Positions 1-12,300 of a DNA stretch of 64,000 bases are shown here, piece by piece. The number at the start of each line of letters is the position of its first letter. Positions within the stretch are counted from its first letter, which is position 1. Below the pieces are notes generated by a model. It saw only the letters and a list, made by a program, of their open reading frames with translations, had not been told where the DNA came from and did not search any database. Source of the DNA: Pyricularia pennisetigena (lineage: Eukaryota > Ascomycota > Sordariomycetes > Magnaporthales > Pyriculariaceae); the NCBI RefSeq assembly GCF_004337985.1, contig NC_043741.1, positions 4,502,140 through 4,566,139 on the forward strand, written 5' to 3'. Position numbers and translations under genes: made by a program.

Positions 1-293
1 ACCTGCCAGGCAAGCAAGGGACCAAGTAATACCTCGCGAGCATCGGAACACATGAAATTTAGGGACTGCGGTTAGTTACTTAGCAGATCATATTACGTGT
101 GGAAAGTCACGATGGGCACGAATGGAAAATAAAGAATCAAATGCTGTAAATGTGTAAATAAGTACGCTCATAAAGCTTCCAATATATGTCTATCGCCTCC
201 AAGCCAGGGCCCCAGGATACCTCGCATCCTCTCCCACAACCCAGCTAAACCACCCCATCCCAACATCACCCCTCCCCAATGCCATTTCGTCTA

Positions 294-1754
294 CTACCAA
301 TCATCCCATTCATCCTTCTTAGCCGCTTGGCTAGCCGAAGCACCTCCAGACCCCCCTGCGCCGCCGCTGCCACCCTTGCTCATGGCCGCAGTGCCAATGG
401 AGCTTGGCTTTTGCTGCTGCTTCTGCTGTTGTTCTGGGATGTCGGAAAAGTCGTCCCAGAACCCTTTGCGGGTCTCGTCGATCGGGACCTGCCGGACCTG
501 CTGATATTGCCGGCTGTCTGGCCCCTCGACGAATCGGTTGAAGCTAGTTTGTGCGCTCCTGGCTCCTTGCTGCGCCGCTCGCCCGACCGTGCCTGCAGTA
601 ACGCGAGCCTGTGCTGCAAAGTCCGAATCTGCGATCTGGATTTTTGGGCAGCGAATTTCAGCATCGGAGGAAGAAGAGAACAATAAAATAAAAATAAAAA
701 AACAGAAGAAAAAAAGAGGGGAGGGGGGACAAAAAGAAAAGAAAATGTCAGGGTGGGGGAAGGTAGCAGTGACATAGATTCCACATACCTGTTTCGCGGT
801 CGGCTGGATATAATTATTATTCACTGTAGTAGCAGTCTTTGTAACGGTCGATGTGAACCAACCAAAGCCCTTGGACAGCGCGGCGACAGGGTTGTTCTGC
901 AGCTCGTCCATGGAGGGCAGAGCCGCGTTGCCGCCGGCTCCTCCCGGCGCAGGTGCAGGCGTGTTTCCAAACCCAGCATACTTGCCGCCCTGGCTCGGCG
1001 GCAAGTCCTCCGGTCTCGAGGCGTTGTCAGCCCCGAGCCTGGCAAAGTATTTGTCGTCCACCCTCGTCTTCCCTCCGCTCGTCGCACCGCCGCTTGGGCT
1101 CTCAGACCTGCTGCCGCTGAGCGATGGGTCGTCTCGGAACCTTCCACCACCATTCTTGGACCCGTCCGCAGAGCCGCCGAGCGGCGCACTCGACCTGCTG
1201 TTTTCGGCAGGAGCAGCAGCCTTCTTCTTCTCCCCGGGGACGTACTCGCGCCCGTCGACCAGCGCGCTCAGGCGCTCCTTGTACTCTTCGCCGGCTTCCC
1301 CGCCGTACCGCTCCGCGATGGTAGCGTCGTCCCACGAGATTCCCCTCAGCTCAGTGTCTGCGTGCTTCTCGAAGAATTCGCGCCACCGCTCGTTGCCGCC
1401 AAGCCGCATCCGCTCAATCTCGGCCGCCTTGAACGCGTCCATCGAGATGGACCGCACAAACGAAATGTGCACGCCCAGGCCTCGGTGCACGCCAGCGCAT
1501 GACAGGCAGATGAAGATGCCGAACTTGGGCGACGCCCACTGCGGAGATGGCGCGCCGCAGTCGCAGCATAGGCTGTTCTTGGACTCTTTTTGGATCGCGA
1601 GGAGCTGTTATGGGAGAAAGAAGGCAATTTCGCCATAGATTAGACTTGCTCTTTGATCTCTTCGTTTTCTGTGTCTCAAGTCCTGGCTGTGTCTCTGATC
1701 TCTCACCTTGGACCGAGTCTCCGGATCGACCTCCCACATGCCCTTGGAGGCCAT
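294..1754 (-). CDS. GCS1: ArfGAP, GTPase-activating protein for Arf (Gcs1/ARFGAP1 type)
   Basis: Modelled as three exons, 1754-1707, 1604-789 and 635-294, giving 401 aa. The N-terminus carries the ArfGAP zinc finger, CDCG followed after 16 residues by CLSC, at about residues 30-52. It is followed by [13 protein letters not shown], which contains the arginine finger. This family stimulates GTP hydrolysis on Arf1 and acts in COPI coat release and Golgi/endosome traffic. The middle is Ser/Gly/Pro-rich, and the end contains the acidic-tryptophan tail DEWDDW seen in Gcs1/ARFGAP1 proteins. The start at 1754 adds [16 protein letters not shown] before the finger, as in the family. Intron 1 has a GTGAGA donor. 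Intron 2 (788-636) is 153 bp, a multiple of three with no stop, so the frame reads through it, but the translated insert is Phe-rich and unlike the family. Function is confident; the splice sites are by eye. Confidence 0.93.
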
Positions 1755-2902
1755 TTGCGCTGATGTGATGACTGACCCCTCAATCACGTCCTGGTCCTAG
1801 GGTCGGTGTTTTGCGTAGAGAAAAAAAAAAAAAAAACAACGTATGCAATGCTGATTTGTTAGCAATGCTATGCTTTGGGAATTTGGGACTGAAATGTTCA
1901 CCGTTTCGAAAGACACCTTCGCTGGTACCCATTGGGGTTAAGATGCAGGGGCTGTGACAGAGTTACACGTCTCAATTTAGCCTTTTTGCTAGGGGCTACC
2001 CTGGAAACCCTGAGATCTAGGCTCACCTCTTACCGACACTAGCAACCCATCAGCCAGCTAGCAGAGCTGCGAGCACGGTCTCGAAGCCACAACCACAACC
2101 GCCTGAACAACTGCCAAGATGTAAGCTTTGAAGAATAATGCCAGCGATTTTTCTTCTTCTTCTTCTTCTTCTCCTTTCCTAACTTGAATTTTTTTTAGAA
2201 AGTGTTAAGATGTGAAAAGAAAAAGAAAGAAAAAAGGACCCTGGACTCTGTGGGGATGGGATATGACAATTCTGCCAAATAGCCTTGGTATCTGTAGCAA
2301 TTGACCAAGAACCAACTACTCGTATCCAAGACTTGCAAGCACTTCCTCACAGCCAACCGACCTATCGCATTCATCAAGTGTTGTGACGAGGTGGAAATTT
2401 TTGTTTGGATCCGTGCGCTCCTGTACTCTACTTGAGTCGTTTGCTGATAATAGACTGCGCGCAGCCATTCCTCTTTCATTTTTTCTTCTTGTCGCTGCGC
2501 AACACAAATAGTTACATCAAAATACGTATTGCGACAGGCCAATGAGCACGTAAACGTTTTTGTTGGTGAGAATCAGCTATGAGATGTGAGCCATATCAGA
2601 TTATTGGGAATGCGCTGGACAAGCGAATAATAAGGGTCCTGAGGTCTAAATGTCATATCATAAAAAGAAACTCATAGATGGACTCCAATGCCCCTCCTTT
2701 TTTTCATCCGCCTCTCTTCATTCCTTCCACGTCATATCCGCCGTAAAAAAAAAAAGTTCGTCAAACTCCCGTGATAAATCAATGTGATTATACGAGTAGC
2801 CAAATAATACAACGGGCAAAAGCCGGGCTAGGCTGGGAAAGGGGTAAAAGACAGCTCGTTCCGTTGAACCGTGTGTTTTCATCGTGTTGCTCAGAATAAT
2901 GT
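1755..2902. other. spacer upstream of ArfGAP, with an orphan intron-like signal
   Basis: No protein gene is supported here. The first part is the promoter side of the ArfGAP gene and includes an A16 run at 1821-1836. On the plus strand, a GTAAGC donor at 2121, a pyrimidine tract, a CCTAAC branch site and a TTTAG acceptor ending at 2198 look like a real 78 bp intron splitting an ATG, but no good reading frame follows. The rest is the 3' side of the RRM gene, with A/T runs near 2700-2756. Confidence 0.5.
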
Positions 2903-4526
2903 CTAAGCAGCGGTGGCTGGGGCGGCCGGGGTAGCAGCCGGGGCAGCAGCCGCGTCAGTGGTAGCGGCAGGAGCGGCCTCGGCGGCGGGGGCGACGGTCT
3001 CGGTTCCGTTGGCCTCAGTTGAGGCCTCGCCTTCGTGCGCGGCATCATCGTCGGTCTTGTCGGGGCTGTCAATGGCGACCTTGACGGCAATCTCGCGGCT
3101 GTCAATCTGCTTGCCGTTCATCTCGGCAACAGCCTTCTGTTGAAGCTCCTCAGAAGCAAGGGTGACGAAGCCGAAACCACGTCCCTTGCGGGGCTCGTTG
3201 CGGGCCTGGAGCTTCTTGATCATGAAACGGGGGATGGGGCGGAGAGCGATCTTGGCAGAAACAGGCTCGTATGCGGCAAAGACCTCCTTGAGCTATATCC
3301 ACGTGTACAATCTCAAGTTAGTACCACGGACTCTTATGATTACACATGTCAAAACTCAGGACGGGGAGAGCTTACGCGAGCCTCGGTCATGTCGTAGGGC
3401 AGGTTGGCAACCATGACCTTGGTCTTGGAGGCAATGCCATCGGCAGGGGGGCCACGCTCACGGCGCTCGCGGGGCTCCCGGGGAGCACGAGGCTCCTTCT
3501 TGGCCTTTTCATCCTTCTCAGTCTGGTTCTTGTTCGTGATGTCGGTCAGTGGCTTGGGCTCGGCATCAGTGGCACCGGTAGCCTGGGTATCGGTTGCGCC
3601 CTCCTGTCCCTGGTTCTCCTGCGCATAAGGATCCTTGTGTCAACATGTATACTTGTTCAGTGGAGACGATGCGGGGTGATGCGACATACGTCAGAGCGAC
3701 CGGCCCGGCCGGCACCGCCGCGGCCACGACCAGAGCGGCCGCGACCACGGGTAGAGCGAGAACGACGGGTTCCCTCGGCACCCTCACCGTTGGCGCCCTC
3801 CTCCTTCGGCTGCGTGGGCTCGGGCTTGCGAGCGAGCTGGACCGAGACCTTGCGCTCCAGGACCTCTTGGCCCGAAAGCTCAGCGATGGCACGCTCAGCC
3901 TCGTTAGGGGTCGAGAGGTCGACGAAGGCGTAGCCGACAGGACGGTCGGTGCGGGGGTTCTTGGGGATCGAGATGCGCTCACTGGCGGTGTATTGTCAGC
4001 CTTCTGATTTGATTTTTTTGGGAAAAGTGTGGGGTCGCGCATTGTGGGGGAAGCGACCGGTCTGAAGTCTGTTCTCATCGCAATGTGGCTGAACAATAGA
4101 GCGGGACCGTCTTGATAGATGAGACAAAACACCCGTGTTGGCTGGTCCCCAACAAATTCCCAGTGGCAAAGAGTCGTGTTGCATGATGCAGACGTCATGT
4201 CCGGAAACGGAGGAGCAGGTAATCGCACACACAAAGGCAGTCAAAAGACCACAAAAGAGGAGGGGGAAGACCACGATGCGTAGATGTAGTTGATGAAAGA
4301 TGACAACTTACACAAGGTAGCCCTTGAAGAACTCGGTCAACTTCCCCTCGCTTGTAGCGTACGCGAGGTTGCCGATGTAGAGACGGCGACCTTCGACAGC
4401 ACTGGCATGGTTGTCGTCGTTGGCCTTGTTGTCGGCCTTGCCAGAGATGGAGGTGTCGGCCAGAGTGGCGGCAACGTCGTTGACGGCGGCGTCAGTGGTG
4501 GGAACGTTCTCAACGGGAGCAGACAT
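2903..4526 (-). CDS. RNA-binding protein with two RRMs and a central RG-rich linker (Sbp1-like)
   Basis: Four exons, 4526-4312, 3981-3690, 3618-3376 and 3292-2903, give 379 aa. RRM1 spans about residues 48-125: RNP2 is LYIGNLAY and RNP1 is VGYAFVDL, and the domain is split by intron 1. A linker rich in RG/RGRG (about 140-170) follows. RRM2 spans about 228-320, with VMVANLPY as RNP2 and GRGFGFVTL as RNP1. The tail is Ala/Pro/Thr-rich. The order RRM-RGG-RRM matches yeast Sbp1, a cytoplasmic repressor of translation and promoter of decapping; that role is inferred by architecture only. All introns use GT-AG, with donors GTAAGT, GTATGT and GTAAGC, and each junction restores the domain sequence. 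It could instead be a nucleolar or other RRM protein of fungi, as the linker is not diagnostic. Confidence 0.85.
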
Positions 4527-6217
4527 CTTGGACTTGGTGATGAGAATTGGGAGACGGCGAAAGGATTCGGCGGTTGTGTAAAGTCGACGTTGACTTGAGT
4601 TTGTGATAACTCTGGAACTAAGCGGGGGAAGTTGTTAGGGTAGCTTCGTGCCCTAGATTGTGAAAGGTTGGCGGGTGGGTGCAAAGATTGCTTTCGCTGA
4701 TCTTGAGTTTGGTTGTGATGAAGATGGAGAGGGAAAAAAAGAGGAGAGGAAACCCAGAGCCACAAGGAGGCGCGCCGATGAAATTCTAAATATTTTTTCG
4801 CAGACCCTGGGCCAGTTCCATCTTTCGGGGAATTAAGCGAAAGGGAGGGAAGAATCGGGTGGGTCCTAGACAAGCAGTTACTTGGAGGGGAAGTTGCGGT
4901 GCGCTGGAACTACGGTGTAAGGGGACTTGCGATGGTGGCTACGTGAGGTAGCTGCAGACTCCACCTTCCTCCACCAAAACTGATTTTTGCAACATGGGAG
5001 ATGAACGTGGCTTCCTTTCACCCAAGAGAAATGCTACTACGACCCAAAGTCGGTAAACCAGGTTAGGTTACCAGTCTAATAAGGAAAGAGCTTTATTGGG
5101 GTTAGGAGGTGCGAGATATCGTGGGCTGTGCTGTGGGTTGGGTAGGCAGCTACGTATGAAGCTTTGGGCATGGAGCCGGAGGGGGGGTTGGGTTGTTTTG
5201 AGGCTTTGTTTTTTTTTTTTTTTTTTTTTTTCTGTTGTCATTCCATTTTTGATTTGATGATCTCGATTTTATGTGTGCTACTCTGTCTCGCAACCAACCA
5301 AGCATGACCAATGAAGTATTAGGAACAGTTTACGTAACCCACTCACAAATCATGTCTATTCGAGAACAAACACGTCAGAAGCCCTATGCGACTCTTCTCA
5401 CAGTGAGAGAGTGACCTCCACTCCTGAGCTGCAAAATGATGAGGGAGGGGACTGTTATGAAGCTGTGGCAAAATCTAGACTACAGTAGTGGAAGCTGGAG
5501 AGCAGTTGTTATTATTTGGTTGTTACCAGCGGAAGTTGCATCCGGCCGAACGAATATCACTTGGCGTTGATGGAATGCGCCGGATACTGTAAGAAGTAGT
5601 AGTCAGATGAACAGGTTGTAGGTAAGGTGCTTTCTCAGTATGCGAAAGGGTACACATGCCCAATGTACATGCGTTGAATGGCGCAGTGTGAATATCAAGT
5701 CCTGGTTGATCGAGAGCAATCTCAAATTGCGGGCACAATAAGGAGGTTTTGATTTCTCGAGCTGGGACACAATACGCATGTACCCTTGTGTCATATTACA
5801 ACAGCTCATCGAGCCAGGATCGTACACAGGGCTACCTTGTGCAACCCCCTTATTGGCGAAATGATCATGATCAAAACCACAATGAGTAACCTGGCGAAAA
5901 CGGGGGCTTGCACAAATCGCAATTTCTCGGTGCTCTTTCCAGAAGACGTCCAATGTGGAGATGGCAAAGCCGGCCGTGCCGGGGTCTGGAATGGGATGGC
6001 AGTTGGAGACAATTTGGCTAAAAAGCATTAAAATTTTAAATGTGTGTCGAGCTCGCTACGACGCGCGGGGAATGTAACTACGGCTTGCAGTTAGGATCCT
6101 GTTGGTCCTCTTCTCAAGGGTATTTCTTATCTCTGTTTCTTCTTTGTTTTTGTTTTTACTTTCCGTCGCTCGGTGAATGCCGTGTAAACAGTCATGAGTG
6201 AGAAGGGCGCCAAGCCG

Positions 6218-6243
6218 TTTTTTTTTTTTTTTTTTTTTTTTTT

Positions 6244-6287
<44 letters not shown>
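6218..6287. repeat. T27 run followed by (TC)n microsatellite
   Basis: A run of 27 T at 6218-6244 passes directly into about 20 TC units ending at 6287. It is a continuous pyrimidine strand of about 70 bases. It is simple sequence and likely variable in length. Confidence 0.95.
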
Positions 6288-6290
<3 letters not shown>

Positions 6291-6686
6291 GTGGTTTTTC
6301 TCTGGCCGGAACCGGCGCTACCCCCACGTTTGCCTTCGGGCTGGCGGTAAAATGCTAGTCAAATGTCGTGCAGTGTGCTTTGAATTATCACTCTACTTGT
6401 TTCCAAAAAAAAAATTATAGCCTGTCTGACATCATTGCGCCGCTGAGAACATCCCCAGGCAACATTTTCTTCTCTTTTTAGTCTATTTGCTCCTTGTAAT
6501 TGGCAAACCCTCGCGTGCGCCCCCTATATAGCGTGTCTGACTACTTACGATACCACCTATATTACCCCTCGCATAAATACTCTTTAGACCTGGTCAAGTT
6601 AAATTCTTTACTGCAGTTGGTACAGGTAGTCATCGGACCTATCTCGCATTGCGAGTAAACCTGATAGCAATACTGACCCGGTTGTT

Positions 6687-6726
6687 CAAAAAGGAAAAAG
6701 GAAAAAGGAAAAAAAAAAAAAAAAAA

Positions 6727-6770
<44 letters not shown>

Positions 6771-6779
6771 AAAAAAAAA
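6687..6779. repeat. purine tract with (GAAA)n, immediately upstream of TAH18
   Basis: All bases from 6687 to 6779 are A or G. It consists of three GGAAAAA-like units, an A run, then about 11 GAAA units from 6729 and a final A run. It ends 17 bases before the TAH18 ATG at 6797, so it lies in the 5' UTR or core promoter. Confidence 0.95.
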
Positions 6780-6796
6780 TCCCACCAAGCCTCAGT

Positions 6797-9034
6797 ATGG
6801 AATCTTCATCAAATAAAGTCCAATTCTCGGACCGTAATGCATTGGTTCTGTACGGCTCAGAGACGGGTAATGCTCAGGACATTGCCGAGGACTTGGGTCG
6901 CGCAGTCGAGCGTATGAGGTTCAAAACAACAGTGGAGGAGATGAATGCGGTCGAACTTGCAAGTGCCCCCCTATCGGGAGTGCATAGAATTTCATGTTGC
7001 GGAAAGGTTGTGTGATGGCTGACCGACGGGGTGCACGCCCAAATAGAAAGAGCTTCTGCAGTACAGCATTGTTGTATTCATAACGTCCACAACGGGACAG
7101 GGCGACATGCCGCAGAATGCAAGTCGCTTTTGGCGTAGTCTTCTCCGGCGCAAACTGCCAGCCTCTTGTCTGTCGCGGTTAAGATTCACCTCGTTCGGTC
7201 TGGGTGACAGTTCTTATCCTAAGTGAGCAAGCAACACCTAGTCCACGACGCTGCTTTGGGGCTGGCTCTGACCTGGATGACATTGGTAGGTACAACTGGG
7301 CTGCACGGAAGCTTTCGAAGCGTCTGATACAGCTAGGGGCGCAGTCATTTTTCGAAGCTGGCGAGGGGGACGAGCGGCACGATGACGGGCAAGTCTTTAA
7401 ACTTTCAAACTTCTGAGTTACGATACTGCCATGCCGGCCATGCTCTCTTGACTAACCCGCAGACGCGTATGTGTAGTATCGACACCGTATACTTGCCATG
7501 GAAACAAAGTCTACGCTCCCATCTTATGTCCAACTACCCTCTTCCCGAATCTACAGAACCCATACCGGATGATGAGCCGTTACCGCCTCGCTTCGAGTTG
7601 TCGATCGATGATACCAAAGGGGCCACAGCCATATCATCTCTGACTTCCACCCCGTCGGAAGACCCCCCATCCAACCTTTTGCCGATAGAAGAGGCAAGAG
7701 AGGCCATCATACAGAGCGCGTCCCGCGTCACCCCTACTGATCACTGGCAGGATGTGCGACTTTTCAGCATGGACATGGACGAACCTGCTGAACCGTTGCT
7801 GCCTGGTGCGACGCTCACCGTATACCCCAAGAACTTCAAGGCCGATGTTCAGACACTCATCGACCAAATGGGATGGCAGGACCAGGCCGATCGGCCGGTG
7901 CACGCAACCAAGGTGCCAAAGGAGCTGGAGTGGTGCACCCGGCTCGAGGTCTGCACCCTACGCGACCTACTCACTCACGGGCTGGACATCACCGCTGTTC
8001 CTAGACGCGGTTTTCTCGAGAAGCTCTTCTTTCTGGCCACAGATAAGGATCAGCAGGAGCGGCTGAAGGAGCTCATAGACCCGAGCGGGTCCCAAGACTT
8101 TTACGACTATACCACCCGCCCACGCCGCACCATCCTCGAGATAATCGGCGACTTCCCCTCGGTCAAGATCCCGGCCAGCTCTGCCGTGGACGTCTTCCCC
8201 GTCATCCGCGGCAGGGAGTTCAGCATAGCGAACTGCGGCTCGCGGCTCGACGTCACCGATGACCAAAGCACCCCGGCGCAACCTCGGCGGATCCGGGTCG
8301 AGATTCTAGCGGCAATGGTAGAGTACCGCACCATCATCCGCAAGCCACGCGTCGGCCTCTGCTCTCGCTACCTCAAGAGTCTCGGTGCCGGCGCCCGCAT
8401 CAACGTCGGCATCAAGCAGGGTTCCGGCATGCAGCGACTCCTGACCCGGCCCGTGATCGCCGTCGCGACCGGGACGGGCATCGCACCGATCCGCATGCTC
8501 TACCAAGCGCGCGGAAACGCCACCGGCCTGCCGGCGCCGCCAGGCGAGATGCTCCTCTTCTTTGGCTGCCGCAGCCGCAAAGTCGATTACTACTTTGCCG
8601 ACGAGTGGCGGCGTGCCGCAGACGGCCTGACCGTGATCCCGGCCTTCTCGCGCGACACGGACGCCCTCATGGACATGGCAAAGACGGTGCAGCTGGGCGG
8701 GCAGGACGAGCCGCCTCCAACGGCTGGGATGCCGCTGCCGCCGTCGCTGTCTGCGTCCACCGCGGGGCTCGACACCTCCGAGACGGGCATGCTCCGCCGG
8801 CGCGATGCCGGTAAGAACTACGTACAGCACCACATCCGCCGTCATGCGCACAAAGTTGCGGCCATGATTCGTAGTGGGGCGGCGGTCTGCGTGTGTGGCA
8901 GCTCCGGGAGCATGCCCAAGGCTGTCCGACTCGCGCTGGAGGACGCCCTCGTCGCCGGTGGGTTATGTGCAACCGCTGCTGAGGCCGAGGAGTACCTTAC
9001 CACGAGGGTTGAAATTTGGCAAGAAACTTGGTAA
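6797..9034 (+). CDS. TAH18: NADPH-dependent diflavin oxidoreductase Tah18 (cytosolic Fe-S assembly)
   Basis: Four exons, 6797-6958, 7047-7222, 7290-7388 and 7477-9034, give 664 aa. Tah18 passes electrons from NADPH through FAD and FMN to Dre2 at the first step of cytosolic Fe-S cluster assembly. The flavodoxin domain (about 1-150) starts with the FMN loop YGSETGNAQD and continues with STTGQGDMP and FGLGDSSYP. The FAD domain includes the motif REFSIAN at about 385, and LCSRYLKSL follows. The NADPH domain has ATGTGIAPIRM at about 475 and ends in the family's aromatic tail, QETW. Joining the flavodoxin motifs needs two introns with GCAAGT donors (6959-7046 and 7389-7476) around one GTGAGC intron (7223-7289). 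Each has a branch-like CTGAC or CTAAC, and no GT donor nearby keeps the frame. Without splicing, the N-terminal part is broken by stops. Confidence in function is high. Confidence 0.92.
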
Positions 9035-9337
9035 CCGATGGGACTGGTAGGTAAAGGCATTATCAAATGTTTTTATTCTGGTTCTTATATTTACATATAT
9101 ATTGCTTCCTTCTTCTTTCTTTCTTTCATCTTCTCTTCTCGTAGACATGTGCCGTGTGCCAAAGAAATCGCTGCATAAGGAACGTCAAGATTATAATCAT
9201 AAACAAGGAATATACGACACATTATTGAAATAAACCGCACAGGTCCAGATGCCAAAGTGCGTTTGTAATATTACCAAAGCATCGAATCGGTCGATGATAT
9301 GCACGAATAGGCAGGGATTCGCAGATTCGTCACTTCA
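9035..9337. other. convergent 3' spacer
   Basis: This 303 bp stretch is shared by the 3' ends of TAH18 and the pepsin-like gene. It is AT-rich with a TTCTTTC run. No gene is seen. Confidence 0.6.
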
Positions 9338-12300
9338 TCACCTCTTATCATCCTCCCAGCTATAACGCCGTTCGGACACTTGAGGAATGTGGATCAGCTC
9401 GGTTGCGGCATCGATACGCTCCGGGCTGCTCGTGCTTTGAGGACTGACGCCATCCGCATCAGCGGCGCGCCTGTCTTGTTGTCGTACGATATCGTTGTCA
9501 ACCATGCGTTCCTCCTCGTCAACAGTAAAGTCACTGCCTAGACTCTCGGATGAGTCTCGTCTGGACGCCCGCTTGATAAGTCCGAACGAGTTCGATGGGG
9601 TCTCTATCCGAAGACCACGGCGAGGATCGGCCTGCGGTGACAGTGGCTGCCTACTTGTTGCCGCTGTGGGCGGTGTGGTGGACCGTTGTGGGTATGCTGG
9701 CATGTGTGACGAGGGAGGCGAAGTAGGCATGTCGGTGCTGGCATCTGTTCCAGCAGCCTGACTTGCGCTGTCACTGGGAAGTATTGTGGTTTGGTTTCGA
9801 GGTAAGGGGGATTGTTGGTTCGGTAAACATATGTTTTCTGGTAATGGGCCTAGGCAGACAATCTCGCTCTGATCTATTGGAGTGCGCTGAACGGCCGTAG
9901 GAGGAAGTAGCAGGTCGGGAGACCTCGCCGTGGTCTGTGACGCTCCATGGCCGTTGCTGTTAGATCGACCGATAGCCACATGCCTCTGACGTTCACCGGG
10001 GCTTGATGCAGATCCGGTCCGCCTTAGTGGGAACTGCCCAGGAGAAGCCACTGTTATTGGCGATGGCAAATCTAAGAACCTTGCGCCCCATTCTGGGTTC
10101 GGGCTCATCGGAGATGGTACTTGTGAGGAAAATGAGTTTGTGTTGTTTCCTTCTGAGGGGGCTGACACGGTAGGTGACGGGTTCTCGTCATCCCCAGGCC
10201 GATAGTGCCCAACAGAACTAACATCCTGGATTAATTTTGTCCCGGTTTCCCCGTCGAGGCTCGGATGGCCAATGTGTACAATGGGCACTGTGGATGGCGA
10301 ATATGTAGGCAGCGGGCCCTGAAGCTGTCTCTGCATTTTCCTTCGCGCAATCTCGTACTGGCTCATACCATGCTCAGAACCTTCGGTCCCGAACTCCATG
10401 GTGTCATCAGAAGCCATGTGCTCGTGGGTTGCGTCCAGCTCCACAGGTTCTAAGGGAACTGGCATCTCATAGCGCTCGTGCGCCGCATCGGCTCCAACCT
10501 CAACTGGCTGCGTACGTGAGCCATCGAGCTCGTGCGACAGGGGGGCAGATCCGCCCCGCCTTGGCCTTCGCCCCCCGGTGATGAACGAGACAAAACGGGT
10601 AAGCGGGCCTGCAGGTTCGTCAGGCCCCAGGGTTGACCCGCCGTCCTGGCAGAGCTCGTCTCCATTCTTCTCCGATGGCGACATGGGAGTCTTGGCTTGC
10701 GCGGCCTTGGTGCGCTGTCGTCTCCAAAGCCAGAGGGCAACGCAAATGCCGACCGACGCTGCGACAACGCCCACAACTACACCGGCAGTCTGTCCTGCGG
10801 TCAAGCCAGGTCTGTTCGGCGGTTTCGGCACAAAAGCTGGATAATCACTGTTCGCAGGTCGACTGATAGGCTTGACCGAGTAATTGCTCGCTGCATTGCT
10901 GGGGTATCGAGCCTGGTAAACAGAGAATAGCCGTTCTTCGTATTTAGTGATCATATAGGCCTCCTGCATAAAGGCCCGCCCGATGACAAACTCGTTGACG
11001 TTCTTGGCACGGCGCAACGGGAAGTAGGCCAATCCGGGATCGTAAGGTTCGAATGAATTTCTATACGGGTAGGTCAGATATTGCGAGAAAGCTTGGCCAG
11101 AGATGGTGATGTTGATCACCCCTGGGTCTTCCAACGGCTTCCCAAGGGTGTTGTTGTTGTCCCAGCTCGACAGGCTAAAAGTGAAGTTCAGCCGATCCGC
11201 TCGCAGGGCCGAGTCGGGAGAAGTCAGTTGATCACCGCTGAACATGTATAGATCGAACGTGCTGTTATACGTAAGATTGAGCGCATCTGCAAAGCGGTCA
11301 CAGATGGATTCTGGCAGCGCCAGATAGGGAAACGAAGTATCGATCGTGACGACCAGGGAATCATTCATTGCGACCAGCGATTTATGGATCTGGCCCCCCC
11401 AGCCCGGAGGAGGCTTGCTGGGATCATTAGTATTGGCGTTGATCCCGCGGAGCCGAACCTGGGGCACTCGGGAGTCGGGATCAAGATTAAAAACAGTGTT
11501 GTGATTCTGGAATCGTAGGGGGTCGTATCCACCTAGGATTAGAGAGGCGGGGACACCGCCGTCAATATGCCAAGCGCCGGCGGTGTAACCGTAGCTGTTG
11601 CTGGCGATAAGGCCATACTCCTCAACCATCTGAGAAATGAGAGGGGTTGTAATTCGTTCGCCGAACCGTCCGCGGATGACTCCCAGGCCAATGTAGCCTT
11701 GGTAAAAATTTGTTGTGTTGATGGAGGCTACCAGGGCGTTGTTGATCGAGACAGTCTCACCCTCAAGGCTGTTGAACATGGACAGTCTATCTAGCCCGTA
11801 GTCTCCAGTGTCGGAGAAGCCCGACGAAGCCAGACCCAGTTCCCAGGCACCCAGTGGTGCATAATTTTGGGAATCCGGGGCATTATAGGTGTTTCCCCGT
11901 TCCGTAGCGCAAGCATTGCCTGTCATGAGGGGGGTTTTGTTAGCGAGACGTCGCGCGAGACACGCGCTGCGAACCACAAGCAAGCCATAGTTCGGTTACC
12001 GATACTTACTATTTTGTGGGCAGCCTCCCCTGCCAATAGCCCAAACCTCAGATATCGCTGTGCTCACGAGAAGCTGGACTGGCTGTGCTGGGGCCCCAAG
12101 GTTTACCTCAAAACTTGACCAGGTGCCGTCTATATCGACCCTATCATCCAGATAAGTTAGAAAATGTAGATAACCAGCGGGAGTACGTCTTTGGACGGTA
12201 TGGTCATGGGCCGCTTGGGGTATGTAGATGGATAGGATGCAAAGACAGGAAGCTTCTAGGGGTATGGATATAAACAAAGATCAGATAAGATGGTCCAGGT

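Larger units (their letters stand above)
4527..6796. other. 2.3 kb divergent spacer between the RRM gene and TAH18
   Basis: No gene seen. It holds the 5' leader and promoter of the RRM gene, a T23 run at 5209-5231, a T run followed by a TC microsatellite at 6218-6287, and a long purine tract just before TAH18. The largest open frame (5603-6028, minus) has no recognisable features. Confidence 0.6.

Noticed and set aside
753..1638. Plus-strand frames across the ArfGAP gene
   Set aside because: Shadow frames of the zinc-finger and middle exon; the minus strand carries the conserved ArfGAP sequence.
5603..6028. 141-codon minus-strand open frame
   Set aside because: No recognisable domain, overlaps another open frame on the plus strand, and lies in a promoter region.
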